Positions 29,035-37,921 of a stretch of DNA of 64,000 bases are shown one piece after another. The notes below the pieces were generated by a model. That model was given only the letters and a program-made list of their open reading frames with translations. It was not told the DNA's origin and did no database searches. The stretch's first letter is position 1. Each line of letters begins with the position of its first letter. The stretch comes from Marinomonas rhizomae (lineage in GTDB: Bacteria > Pseudomonadota > Gammaproteobacteria > Pseudomonadales > Marinomonadaceae). The position numbers and the translations under genes were made by a program. The stretch lies in NCBI RefSeq assembly GCF_024397855.1, contig NZ_CP073343.1, positions 3,286,001 through 3,350,000 of the forward strand. The letters are read 5' to 3'.

Positions 29035-30707
29035 TTACTCTCCATTACCCACTGTTTAACGACTTGAGCAACACGCTCTGGCTCTTCTGCAATCAAACCG
29101 CGAATCGCATTTAATTGACGGTCAATTTTTTCAGGTGAACCAGGCACCAATATATCTTCAGCACTTACAAGAGACACTTGATCATCTGAGATCTCATCCG
29201 TTTCATCAGAAAATATTGCAGCTTCAGTGTCTTCTGTAACCGCAATTTTATTCTGATCACTAAGGGTTTTCAAAATTGGACGAACCACCACCAGCAACAG
29301 AATAAGAACAAATAAACCAACCAATGTTGGCTGTATTAAATTCAAGAACCACGTCTGCTGATAAAATGGCAATTCAATAACAGGCTCTTCAGGTTCAGGC
29401 AAAGCAAACGGTGAATTAATCACACTCACACTGTCTCCGCGAGTTGGATCGTAGCCAACAGCATCACGAACCAATAGAGTTAAACGCCCCAACTCATCAT
29501 CACTCCAAGGAGTACGCACAATTGCGGACGTGTCTGGATTAAGGCTGACTAAATCATCAACAACGACAGCAACAGACAAGCGCCGCACCATACCTTGTTG
29601 ACGCTTGGTATAACTAATGCTTCGATCAAGTTCAAAATTACGGGTTGTTTCTTCCCGTGATTGACCATTATTAGCCGCAGTATTTCCACCAATAGGAGCT
29701 CCGTTTTCATCTACTGCCTCTGGAATAGTTACAGCCCCAGGAGGTTGGTTTGTCAAGGCGCCAGGAATACCACTCGTATTCGCACCTGCACCTTTATTCT
29801 CTCGTAAAGTCTGCTCACTGCGCAAAGCCAACAAATCAGGGTTGTATTGTTCATTGGTTTTTTCAACGGCGGTAAAATCTACATCTGCGGAGACTTCCGC
29901 TTTAAATCGCCCCTGCCCAATAACAGGCCCGAGAATATTATTCACTCGCTGTAGCAATACATCTTCAACTTTACGAGCGTAGTCAAACTGTTTACCTGCG
30001 ACTGACAACTCTGAGTCTGAGTCTTTTTCTGTAAGCAAAGTACCACGCTGATCAACCACGGTGACATCTTTATCACTCAACTGAGATATACTAGAAGCGA
30101 CTAAATTAACAATCGCCTCTACCTGACTCTTATCAAGACGTCTCCCTGGGTAAAGCTCCAAAAAAACAGAGGCAGAAGGCTTTCGCGTATCACGAACAAA
30201 AACAGACTCTTTTGGTATAGCCAAGTGCACCCTTGCGCTTTTAATACTTTGCAGACTAGTAATAGTTCGGCTCAGCTCACCCTCAAGCCCCCTTCTATAG
30301 CGAGTCGTTTCAACAAATTGAGAGGTGCCAAGACCTTGCTCTTGATCCATTATCTCCATACCAACAATATTGTCGGAAACAATGCCAGAGCCAGCTAATT
30401 TAAGACGAGCTTGATGATAAAAATCGGATTCGACAAGTAAGGCACCTGTATTTTCATCTAATTTAAAAGGGATATTATTAACACTGAGGATTTCGACTAT
30501 TTGATCCGCGTTGTAATCCGTAATACTGCTTAATACAGGCTTATAATCGGGACCATTCGTCCATAACACAGCCGACAAACCAATTGCGATGGATGCCGCC
30601 AAACCGACCATTAACGCAAGCTGACGAATTACCGTCAGCTTATTAAAGCCGGTAACTAACTCGAGATAGAGCTTTTGCTCCGATTGTTCTGCAGGGACAT
30701 TATCCAT
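29031..30707 (-). CDS. fliF: FliF, flagellar MS-ring protein
   Basis: This 558-residue protein has two membrane helices (about 28-48 and 436-458) around a large periplasmic ring-building region. Typical motifs are NVPFKL-type SVNNIPFKLDENTGALLV, ARVHLAIPKESVFVRD and PSASVFLELYPGRRL. The C-terminal tail binds FliG. The MS ring is the base on which the motor and export gate assemble. It follows fliE by 27 bp and overlaps fliG by 4 bp. Confidence 0.97.
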   Translation of the reverse strand: MDNVPAEQSEQKLYLELVTGFNKLTVIRQLALMVGLAASIAIGLSAVLWTNGPDYKPVLSSITDYNADQIVEILSVNNIPFKLDENTGALLVESDFYHQARLKLAGSGIVSDNIVGMEIMDQEQGLGTSQFVETTRYRRGLEGELSRTITSLQSIKSARVHLAIPKESVFVRDTRKPSASVFLELYPGRRLDKSQVEAIVNLVASSISQLSDKDVTVVDQRGTLLTEKDSDSELSVAGKQFDYARKVEDVLLQRVNNILGPVIGQGRFKAEVSADVDFTAVEKTNEQYNPDLLALRSEQTLRENKGAGANTSGIPGALTNQPPGAVTIPEAVDENGAPIGGNTAANNGQSREETTRNFELDRSISYTKRQQGMVRRLSVAVVVDDLVSLNPDTSAIVRTPWSDDELGRLTLLVRDAVGYDPTRGDSVSVINSPFALPEPEEPVIELPFYQQTWFLNLIQPTLVGLFVLILLLVVVRPILKTLSDQNKIAVTEDTEAAIFSDETDEISDDQVSLVSAEDILVPGSPEKIDRQLNAIRGLIAEEPERVAQVVKQWVMESK

Positions 30708-30734
30708 TAAAAAGCGCCAAGCGGTTTATTATGC

Positions 30735-31106
30735 CTAAATAGGCATATTCATGATTTTTTCATACGCGTCTACAAGTTTATTACGCACCTGAGTCATTGC
30801 TTCGAATGACACACTCGATTTTTGTAGACCAATCATAACTTGAGGCAAATCCACCCCTTCGTCACCGCGTTCATAAGATTGGGCTAATTGTGTAGATTCC
30901 TTCTGCAAAGCATTTACATTATTAACTGCGTTTTTCAACATTTCTGCAAAATCAGCACGCTCTACAGCCTGGGCCCCTTCATTTTCACCACCCACCTTGG
31001 CAACATTAGACACAGGAGAGCTGGGCGCCTGAACCTGCGACCGCATGTCCCTCATTTGGGACAACACCTGATTAATGTCTGGTCGACCAGAAATCATGTT
31101 ATTCAC
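30735..31106 (-). CDS. fliE: FliE, hook-basal body protein
   Basis: This 123-residue protein has the FliE C-terminal pattern (LPQVMIGLQKSSVSFEAMTQ, then VRNKLVDAYEKIMNMPI). FliE joins the rod to the MS ring and export gate, and is the first exported substrate. The gene opens the fliEFGHIJ run, 80 bp after fleR. I found no sigma-54 type -24/-12 element (GG-N10-GC) in that 80-bp gap. Confidence 0.95.
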   Translation of the reverse strand: MNNMISGRPDINQVLSQMRDMRSQVQAPSSPVSNVAKVGGENEGAQAVERADFAEMLKNAVNNVNALQKESTQLAQSYERGDEGVDLPQVMIGLQKSSVSFEAMTQVRNKLVDAYEKIMNMPI

Positions 31107-31186
31107 CTAAAAAATCACATTTGTACGATTCGAAATATCGCTAATACACAGCTTAGCATAAAGCTAATTAAAACAAGATACAAAAA

Positions 31187-32533
31187 TCAATCAACGTCTA
31201 TGCCACTTTCTCGCATTTTAGCGATTTTATAGCGTAAAGTTCTAGGACTGATACCCAATTTATCTGCAACAACTTTACGTTTGCCGTTTGCATCGACCAA
31301 TGCTTGCGCAATGATACGAAATTCATGCTGCTGAACCCCCTTACCTAATATTGAAGCTGCACTGTCTTCATCAGCGACGGTTTCAACAACGACAGGCGCC
31401 AAACTCATCATATCAAACGCGATATGATCCTCGTTAATCTGCGCATTTGGACTTAGAATCAAAGCTCGCTGAATAACATTATCAAGTTCACGGACATTAC
31501 CTGGCCAAGGGTGCGATTCCAATTTACTTTGCGCAGATGGTTTTAACACTGCACCAGTAATCCGCATTTTTGCAGCGTGTTTTGCAAGCAAACTCTGTGC
31601 AACAGGCAAAATATCACCCTTTCTCTCACGGATAGGCAACCAACGCAGTGGAAAAACATTCAGGCGATAATACAAATCTTCCCTAAAGCCGCCATCGCGA
31701 ACATAGTCAGCAAGATCGCGGTTAGTTGTTGCTATAATTCGCACATCCAAAGGAATGGACTTTTTGCCACCAAGACGCTCCACCTCTTGTTCTTGCAGAA
31801 CCCTCAACAGTTTGGCCTGCAAGCCAACATCCATTTCAGTAATCTCATCAAGCAACAAAGTTCCACCATTAGCCTGCTCGAACTTACCCGCCTGAGAAGA
31901 CACGGCGCCAGTGTAAGCCCCTTTTTCATAGCCAAAAAGAATGGCTTCAAGCATATTTTCAGGAATCGCCGCACAGTTAATGGCAACAAAAGGCGCATGA
32001 GGTCGACTGGAGTTCTGATGAATAAAGTGAGCAAGCACTTCTTTACCTGTACCACTTTCACCACAAATTAAGACGGTTGAATCCGTAACAGCAACACGTT
32101 TTGCCAGCTCCAATAAAGCAATACTGGATGGGTCTTTTGCGATAGGCTGAGGGTTGGCAGATGGTGCCTCTTTTATCGTGTATTTTGCTATGGCGTTGAG
32201 AAGCTCTTCTTCTTGAAAAGGCTTCAATAAATAATCAACAGCACCATCACGCATTGCTTCTACGGCATGAGCAATATCACCGTAAGCCGTCATCAGCATA
32301 ATAGGCAGTTCTGGATATGTATCAATAACATGGTGCAATAAGCCATAGCCATCCATACCAGGCAGATTCACATCAGATACCACCATGTCAAATAAGCTAT
32401 GTTTCAATGCGACCACAGCCTCTTCAGCGCTATATACTATTTTGCACTGGTAACTTGCTAACATCAGCGTATCTTCTAACGCCTCAGCCAGCCCTTTGTC
32501 GTCTTCTACAATTAATAACTTAACTTCAGACAT
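31187..32533 (-). CDS. fleR: FleR/FlrC-type sigma-54 response regulator
   Basis: This 448-residue protein has a receiver (phospho-acceptor Asp54 in VVSDVNLPGMDG), an AAA+ domain (Walker A GESGTGKE at 158-165, and GAYTGA at 205-210 in place of GAFTGA) and a C-terminal Fis-type helix-turn-helix (RKVVADKLGISPRTLRYKI). With FleS it activates mid-stage flagellar genes through RpoN. Its ATG lies 1 bp after fleS. GAYTGA is a common functional variant. This is the only sigma-54 activator of the flagellar type in the window, because the FleQ-position protein lacks its AAA+ domain. Confidence 0.95.
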   Translation of the reverse strand: MSEVKLLIVEDDKGLAEALEDTLMLASYQCKIVYSAEEAVVALKHSLFDMVVSDVNLPGMDGYGLLHHVIDTYPELPIMLMTAYGDIAHAVEAMRDGAVDYLLKPFQEEELLNAIAKYTIKEAPSANPQPIAKDPSSIALLELAKRVAVTDSTVLICGESGTGKEVLAHFIHQNSSRPHAPFVAINCAAIPENMLEAILFGYEKGAYTGAVSSQAGKFEQANGGTLLLDEITEMDVGLQAKLLRVLQEQEVERLGGKKSIPLDVRIIATTNRDLADYVRDGGFREDLYYRLNVFPLRWLPIRERKGDILPVAQSLLAKHAAKMRITGAVLKPSAQSKLESHPWPGNVRELDNVIQRALILSPNAQINEDHIAFDMMSLAPVVVETVADEDSAASILGKGVQQHEFRIIAQALVDANGKRKVVADKLGISPRTLRYKIAKMRESGIDVD

Positions 32534-32534
32534 G

Positions 32535-33689
32535 TCATACCCTTACAAGAGGAAGCGTCAAACTGGCAGTCGTACCAGCCCCCTCTATACTGTCTATTTC
32601 AAATTGCCCGTGATGAGCTCTTGCAATGGCCTTAACAACCATTAAACCCAACCCAGTTCCATGTTGTTTTGTTGTTACAAAGCCTTCTTGGACATGCTCT
32701 AAATGTGCTTTAGACATACCCACGCCACGATCTTTAACGGTCAGTGTCACATAGCCATCATTATTGCGCCAATTAAGCTGGACCGTCTCACCTTCTGATT
32801 GTGCATCCACTGCATTATTCAAAAGGTTTAATAAAGCTCCTAATAATGTTTCTTTGTTACATTGAATACAATCTGTCGTTAAAAAAGAGGGACCTGACGC
32901 TTCAAGTTGCATATTTTTTTGACTGCAAATCTCTTCACTATGAGCCGTTAACTCCTTGAGAAAAGCCACAACGCTCACCGTTTCATCCAGCTTTATTTCG
33001 CTACGAGAAAAAATCAACATATCCCGAATTTGCTTTTCAATATTAGCCAGTCGATCCACCAGCTTATTTGCAAACGTTTGGCGCATAACGGGTGCCAAAT
33101 CTGGTTTTTGCAAATGGCCTGCATACAGTGTCGCGGATGATAGAGGCGTTCTAATTTGATGAGCTAACGCAGCAACCATTTTCCCCATATTAGACAACCG
33201 CTCATGATGATTCAGCTTTTTCTGTAGCAAATACGCTTCCGTCAAATCCACAAGAATAACCAACTGCCCAGGCACATTCCCAAGAGAAGCTGTCTCTACT
33301 CGTACGCGACGACCACTAACCATACTAACATCATGGCCATCATCCTCTTGCGGACGAAAGCTCAACGGGACGATTGCTCCCCACGACTGGCCAACTAATG
33401 GCAAATTAAATAAGCGATCTGCAACAGGGTTAGCCATTACAACCACACCTTCTTCATTTAATAATAAAACACCAACAGGCATAGATTCAAAAAGCTGCTG
33501 AAACTGTAAAACCAAGACACGATTTTTGTCCTGCTCTTGGCGCTTATCCTGTTCAGATTTTTCTAGTTGCTCATATAATCGAACCACTTCTTGCTGAAGA
33601 TCCACATAGGACTTTGCCAATACATCAGAAGATTCGGAAAACGCTTTAAACGCGGTTTTTAGCTCCGCTATTTCTTCATCTTTTGTCAC
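32535..33689 (-). CDS. fleS: FleS/FlrB-type flagellar sensor histidine kinase
   Basis: This 384-residue soluble kinase has a coiled N-terminus (1-60), a PAS domain (about 65-155), a HisKA domain with His177 in ALAHQIRTPLSSA, and an HATPase domain with GTGLGLMVVKAIARAH. It has no membrane helix, as in Pseudomonas FleS. It phosphorylates FleR. It overlaps the FleQ-like gene by one base and abuts fleR. Confidence 0.94.
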   Translation of the reverse strand: MTKDEEIAELKTAFKAFSESSDVLAKSYVDLQQEVVRLYEQLEKSEQDKRQEQDKNRVLVLQFQQLFESMPVGVLLLNEEGVVVMANPVADRLFNLPLVGQSWGAIVPLSFRPQEDDGHDVSMVSGRRVRVETASLGNVPGQLVILVDLTEAYLLQKKLNHHERLSNMGKMVAALAHQIRTPLSSATLYAGHLQKPDLAPVMRQTFANKLVDRLANIEKQIRDMLIFSRSEIKLDETVSVVAFLKELTAHSEEICSQKNMQLEASGPSFLTTDCIQCNKETLLGALLNLLNNAVDAQSEGETVQLNWRNNDGYVTLTVKDRGVGMSKAHLEHVQEGFVTTKQHGTGLGLMVVKAIARAHHGQFEIDSIEGAGTTASLTLPLVRV

Positions 33690-34159
33690 TAAAACTCCGA
33701 TTTATCAATATTATAGCGACGCATTTTTTCAATAAGCGTAGTACGTTGTATTTGTAGGTTTTGTGCCGCTTTAGACACGACTCCTTGAGTAGATACCAAA
33801 GCTTGACGAATAAGAAGAGCCTCTAGATGGCGAACATGTAAATTGAGATTCACACCAGAAGCCTGAGGAAAAGAGTGTAATTGCTTAATTTCTTTCAACA
33901 CAGATGAGAGCATTTGAGAGCGCCAAGGGAGAGGGCAAAACCAAACATTATAATCTCCCACCACATCCATTGACTCGCAAAGCGAGATAACAGGAATCAT
34001 CTCGTCCAATTCAAAGGATCTTACAGACCGACCAAGCACCACAAAATCAGGCATAGGAAAGGCCGTCAACGATGTGCCATGCTCAATACCAATAAAGGTC
34101 AAAATGCTGGAAACACTCGAAATTTCTTCGTCATCTAGACCGCATAACCAAGCTTTCAC
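33689..34159 (-). CDS. FleQ-family regulator lacking the AAA+ domain
   Basis: This 156-residue protein begins at GTG 34159, five bases after GAGGTG. Residues 1-100 resemble the FleQ N-terminal receiver-like (FleQ/REC) domain. Residues 112-150 match the FleQ Fis-type helix-turn-helix (GVVSKAAQNLQIQRTTLIEK). FleQ proteins are about 490 residues; the whole central sigma-54 AAA+ ATPase (about 330 residues) is missing. There is no frameshift or stop: the frame is clean and both ends are well conserved, so this looks like an evolved shortened form rather than decay. It sits exactly at the fleQ position, upstream of fleSR. It could bind FleQ sites but could not itself open sigma-54 promoters. Confidence 0.85.
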   Translation of the reverse strand: MKAWLCGLDDEEISSVSSILTFIGIEHGTSLTAFPMPDFVVLGRSVRSFELDEMIPVISLCESMDVVGDYNVWFCPLPWRSQMLSSVLKEIKQLHSFPQASGVNLNLHVRHLEALLIRQALVSTQGVVSKAAQNLQIQRTTLIEKMRRYNIDKSEF

Positions 34160-34204
34160 ACCATCACCTCAACCTTAAAAATAAGCAGCTCTTATCTGGA
34201 CTCT

Positions 34205-34235
34205 ATTATAATGCGTAGTTACCGCCTACTTTCAA
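34205..34235 (-). promoter_or_regulatory. Candidate promoter of the FleQ-like-fleSR operon
   Basis: On the minus strand a perfect TATAAT (34210-34205) follows TTGAAA (34235-34230) at a long 19-base spacing, about 46 bases before the GTG start. The same stretch contains GG (34226-34225), ten bases, GC (34214-34213), which would fit the spacing of a sigma-54 promoter, though the surrounding bases match poorly. Which sigma factor uses it cannot be decided from sequence. Confidence 0.45.
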
Positions 34236-34269
34236 GCATTTACATTGTTTTTCATCGCATAAAACTCAT

Positions 34270-34411
34270 GGAGACCTTTGCACAAAGTCGCAAGCGAAGC
34301 TAAGACGAGGCAAAAATAGACGAGAAAGCGGAGTTTATGGGCTATAAATAAGCATTTCGAGTCTATTTTTAACAAAGTATTGGCAAGCACAGCAGTTGTG
34401 CAAAGGTCTCC
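34270..34411. mobile_element. MITE-like element with 16-bp perfect terminal inverted repeats
   Basis: GGAGACCTTTGCACAA at 34270-34285 is mirrored exactly at 34396-34411. Within the 142-bp element a second inverted pair (AAAAATAGAC and GTCTATTTTT) makes it strongly foldable. There is no room for a transposase. Such ends are typical of IS5-type elements, but the family is inferred from memory. No clear target-site duplication flanks it. The right end provides the last base of the bioD stop codon. Confidence 0.8.
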
Positions 34412-35088
34412 TATAGTGCTAGCAACAACTCATCAAAAACTTGCTGCGAATCAACCTCGTTTTCACACCAAGGCAACACGCCTAGCAATGGTGCAGACAG
34501 CATACTAGCAAGGCTTGCAAGATTTTCTTCATAACAGGGCATAACTTCAACACCAGTATTGGCAACCCAACCAGCAACCGTCAAGCCATCGCGAGCAATC
34601 GCTTCAGCCGTTAATATCGCATGATTTAAACAACCTAGCTTCATGTTAACAACCATAATAACTGGAAAGCCTAGTGATTTCGCCAACCCAGATAAAAGCT
34701 CCCTGTCATTCAGAGGTACTCGCCAACCACCAGCCCCTTCCACTAACGCAATATCATGGGGAGTAAGTAATGTCCCTTTTATAAACCCTTCTAACCGAGA
34801 AATCGTTACCAAACGCTCCTCTTTCATCGCGGCAATATGAGGTGCAATTGCTTCTTCTAAAACAACCGGATTCACTTGCTCATAAGCTAATTTAACACTG
34901 CTTGCCTGCTGAATAAGTAAAGCATCATCATTGCGTAAGTTACCATCAATGCGATCTGCTCCCGCCGCAATCGGTTTAAGTCCAATTGACCTCAATCCTG
35001 CGCGTTTGGCAGCATTCAATAACCCCACAGTGACATAGGTTTTACCGGCATCGGTATCAATACCTGTTACAAAAAAACGTTTTTTCAC
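34411..35088 (-). CDS. bioD: BioD, dethiobiotin synthetase
   Basis: This 225-residue protein has the P-loop TGIDTDAGKTYV at residues 8-19 and the VEGAGGWRVPL motif. It forms dethiobiotin from 7,8-diaminopelargonate, CO2 and ATP. It is the last gene of bioBFHCD and follows bioC by 3 bp. The TAG stop is formed at the very edge of the inverted-repeat element, so insertion there may have trimmed or replaced the original C-terminus. Length is normal for the family, so function is probably kept. Confidence 0.96.
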   Translation of the reverse strand: MKKRFFVTGIDTDAGKTYVTVGLLNAAKRAGLRSIGLKPIAAGADRIDGNLRNDDALLIQQASSVKLAYEQVNPVVLEEAIAPHIAAMKEERLVTISRLEGFIKGTLLTPHDIALVEGAGGWRVPLNDRELLSGLAKSLGFPVIMVVNMKLGCLNHAILTAEAIARDGLTVAGWVANTGVEVMPCYEENLASLASMLSAPLLGVLPWCENEVDSQQVFDELLLAL

Positions 35089-35091
35089 CCA

Positions 35092-35910
35092 TTACTCCTG
35101 AATACTGAAAGGTCGTTGAGCCACAACAAATGAAACCTGATAGCTTAACGGAATACCCAACTCATTCCGCTGCTTTTCATACTCATGTAAGAAGGCTTTC
35201 CACTTACTTGGTGACATTGGCTTTTCGCCATCAGAGGCAATCAGACTCGCCCCTACTTTTTTCAATGAATAAATAGCGCTTTCTGGCGTATCGAACCACA
35301 TAGGGATATCAGATAACAAAGAGGAAGAAAGGTTCAAGCCAGACTCTCTAATACAACCCCAAAGTGTCTCTGGTGCCATATACTCATGCACATGTTGTTC
35401 ATTATCTAGGTCAAGCCAAGCTTGGCTAATCTCTGGCATAGAACCTTGCGATAGGGTCGAGAAAACCACATAACCACCTGGCTTGGTGACACGATAAAGC
35501 TCTTTAAATAAATCTAAAGGATTAAGACACCACTGAATTGCAAGGCTTGAGAAAACCAAATCACACTGCTTATCCCGAAGAGGCAATCTTTCAGCATCGG
35601 CGCAAACATAATAGGTATTGGGCAAAAAAGAATAACGCTCACATGCCACCGCTAGCATCTGCGGAGACAAATCAAGCGCAATGTTACAAGTGGTATTGAG
35701 TTGTTCAGATAAAGCCCCTAATGCTTGCCCTGTTCCCGTCCCAAGATCTAGTACGACATCAGCCTGATCTAAAGGCAGCATCGCCAACAAACGATCTAAG
35801 ACAATTTTCTGGAAGTTAGCATAAGAATCATAGGTTCGAGAAGCTCGATCAAAGCGCTTAGCAAGCTGTCGTTTATAGCTAAGCGCGGATATATCAGGAG
35901 TTATTAGCAT
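35092..35910 (-). CDS. bioC: BioC, malonyl-ACP O-methyltransferase
   Basis: This 272-residue SAM-dependent methyltransferase has motif I VLDLGTGTGQALGAL and the BioC-type N-terminus KRQLAKRFDRASRTYDSYA. It methylates malonyl-ACP so that fatty acid synthesis can build pimeloyl-ACP methyl ester. Its start overlaps bioH by 17 bp, and bioD follows by 3 bp. Confidence 0.94.
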   Translation of the reverse strand: MLITPDISALSYKRQLAKRFDRASRTYDSYANFQKIVLDRLLAMLPLDQADVVLDLGTGTGQALGALSEQLNTTCNIALDLSPQMLAVACERYSFLPNTYYVCADAERLPLRDKQCDLVFSSLAIQWCLNPLDLFKELYRVTKPGGYVVFSTLSQGSMPEISQAWLDLDNEQHVHEYMAPETLWGCIRESGLNLSSSLLSDIPMWFDTPESAIYSLKKVGASLIASDGEKPMSPSKWKAFLHEYEKQRNELGIPLSYQVSFVVAQRPFSIQE

Positions 35911-36697
35911 CGATAAAGTTTTCTATATGGCGCACACAAGCCTCTTCATCTTCAAAAAAAGGCTGATGCGCACAATTTGACAGTACAACACATTGCTGCA
36001 AAGGATTTACATCAGTTTGTTGCTCTAATGATTTACTAGAAACCAACGCATCCTTGCCGCCCAATATATGTAAATTAGGAAGATCCAAAAGCGACCATTC
36101 GCGACGCACATCCAGAGAACGAAGCAATCTTAACCCACCAATCAGAGCCGGACGACTCAAGGTTTTGACTGGTAAAAAAGCTTGTAACTGTTTAGCCAAA
36201 GCTCGTTCATTGCCCGTGCCCTTAGTCTGTAACATGACAAAGCGCTTAAGCCCCTCTTCTGGCGACTGCTCAACCAAGTTAGCAAAGGCATCAAAATCTT
36301 CAACAGACATTGCTTCCTCCCAGTCTTCACGTTTAATAAAACTTGGTGAAGATGACAAGGTAATCAAGCCAAGCACACAACTAGAGCGACGAGCCGCCAC
36401 GTAAGCCGACACCATGCCACCCAACGACCAACCAATCCACCAAGCTTCTTTTGGTGCAACTTCAATAAGCTGTTCTGACAAGGCTGCAATATCGTAATTA
36501 GGCCCAATACGGGAGCGAGAGATCCATTGCTCATCAAGAGAGACGCTAGGTAAGTTCGCCATCACAACATAAAAACGCTGACTAAGGCGCAAAGCAAAAG
36601 AACGCATCACTTCTTTTGGCATCGCCCAACCAGAGACCATAAAAATCGCTTGATTAGACAAGTTCCCAAAAGCTTCTGTTTCAATACGTGCTCGCAT
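35894..36697 (-). CDS. bioH: BioH, pimeloyl-ACP methyl ester carboxylesterase
   Basis: This 267-residue alpha/beta hydrolase has the nucleophile Ser91 in GWSLGG and a C-terminal His in SNCAHQPFFE, with an Asp in GGKDALV. It ends the pimeloyl stage by freeing pimeloyl-ACP from its methyl ester. Placement between bioF and bioC, with a 17-bp overlap to bioC, supports BioH rather than a generic hydrolase. The sequence diverges from E. coli BioH, as is common. Confidence 0.9.
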   Translation of the reverse strand: MRARIETEAFGNLSNQAIFMVSGWAMPKEVMRSFALRLSQRFYVVMANLPSVSLDEQWISRSRIGPNYDIAALSEQLIEVAPKEAWWIGWSLGGMVSAYVAARRSSCVLGLITLSSSPSFIKREDWEEAMSVEDFDAFANLVEQSPEEGLKRFVMLQTKGTGNERALAKQLQAFLPVKTLSRPALIGGLRLLRSLDVRREWSLLDLPNLHILGGKDALVSSKSLEQQTDVNPLQQCVVLSNCAHQPFFEDEEACVRHIENFIDANNS

Positions 36698-36709
36698 GCT
36701 GCCCCTCTA

Positions 36710-37921
36710 TTACATTGGATTTAAACGTTTTGCGCTTAAAAGTTCTGCTGTTAAAACTTTTTCGAGTGAGTCGCATAATAACATTAAATCTTCATCAGAG
36801 TGGGCGGCACTTAAGGTAATTCTTAAACGAGCGCTGCCTACCGGTACAGTAGGTGGGCGAATCGCAGTACACCAGATTCCAAGCGTTTTTAATTGCTCGC
36901 TAATGGCAATCGCAGTCTTGCTATCACCAATCACAATCGGCTGGATCGCGGTATTTGAGGGCATTAGCTCAACAGGCAATGACTGCACCCTTTGACGGAA
37001 GTAGCTAATATGTCGAGCCAATTTTTCACGCCTTTCCTGACCTTCTACCGACTGAATAAGCTGCAACGAAGCCAAAGTGGCGCCAGCAACGGCCGGTGAC
37101 ATTGCAGTGGTATAAACATAAGGACGTGCAAACTGCGTAAGATAATCTGCATAGTCATGGGAGGTCGCAACAAAAGCACCCGCGGTGCCAAATGCCTTAC
37201 CAAATGTACCCACTAAGATAGGCAAGCTCGCAGAATCTAGCCCTTCCAAAGACAAGCAGCCCCTGCCATTCTCACCCAGACATCCCAATCCATGAGCATC
37301 ATCGACCATGAACATCCAATCATGCTGATTAGCCAATTGGGACAACTCAGCCAAGGGGGCAATATCTCCATCCATACTGAAAACACCATCGGTAATCAAC
37401 AACCCTGCCGCCGAAGACTTAGTAAGCAATTTCTGAGCACTCACTACATCGCCATGCAAATAACGGCGTAAAGGCGCTTGTGCTAACAGAGCACCATCAA
37501 TCAAAGAGGCATGATTCAGTTTATCCTGCACAACAGGGCGTTTTTTATCTGCAAGTGCAGAAATCACACCAAGGTTCGCCATATAACCTGTACTAAATAG
37601 CATCACTCGCTCGTAGCCTAGCCAGTCAGCTAAGGCTTCTTCAAGCGCTTGATGGGGGGCTAAATGCCCACACACCAAATGAGACGAGCCACCACCCACC
37701 CCATAGGTGTCAGCCGTATCATTCATCGCTTTGATCAGCGAGGGATGATTAGCCAACCCCAGGTAATCGTTCGAGCAAAACGCGGTGTAATCTTGCGAAG
37801 CTATTTGAGTATGTGGAACTTGCGGGCTTTCCAATGTAATTGTGTGGCGCATTAAGTTCTGTTGGTGGCGCTCTTCAAGCGCCGCCAATACCCAATCCGG
37901 CGTTTTAGACGCTGGCTTCAT
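36710..37921 (-). CDS. bioF: BioF, 8-amino-7-oxononanoate synthase
   Basis: This 403-residue PLP enzyme starts at ATG 37921 ([20 protein letters not shown]). The open frame continues upstream through bioB, but those residues match nothing. It shows [12 protein letters not shown], the PLP aspartate in [11 protein letters not shown], and the PLP lysine in GTFGKAFG. It joins pimeloyl-ACP and alanine. It overlaps bioB by 17 bp and bioH follows by 12 bp. Confidence 0.96.
   Translation of the reverse strand: MKPASKTPDWVLAALEERHQQNLMRHTITLESPQVPHTQIASQDYTAFCSNDYLGLANHPSLIKAMNDTADTYGVGGGSSHLVCGHLAPHQALEEALADWLGYERVMLFSTGYMANLGVISALADKKRPVVQDKLNHASLIDGALLAQAPLRRYLHGDVVSAQKLLTKSSAAGLLITDGVFSMDGDIAPLAELSQLANQHDWMFMVDDAHGLGCLGENGRGCLSLEGLDSASLPILVGTFGKAFGTAGAFVATSHDYADYLTQFARPYVYTTAMSPAVAGATLASLQLIQSVEGQERREKLARHISYFRQRVQSLPVELMPSNTAIQPIVIGDSKTAIAISEQLKTLGIWCTAIRPPTVPVGSARLRITLSAAHSDEDLMLLCDSLEKVLTAELLSAKRLNPM

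Noticed and set aside
34160..34411. Target-site duplication around the inverted-repeat element
   Set aside because: The flanks (CAT on the left, TAT on the right) do not match as a direct repeat, so no duplication is claimed.
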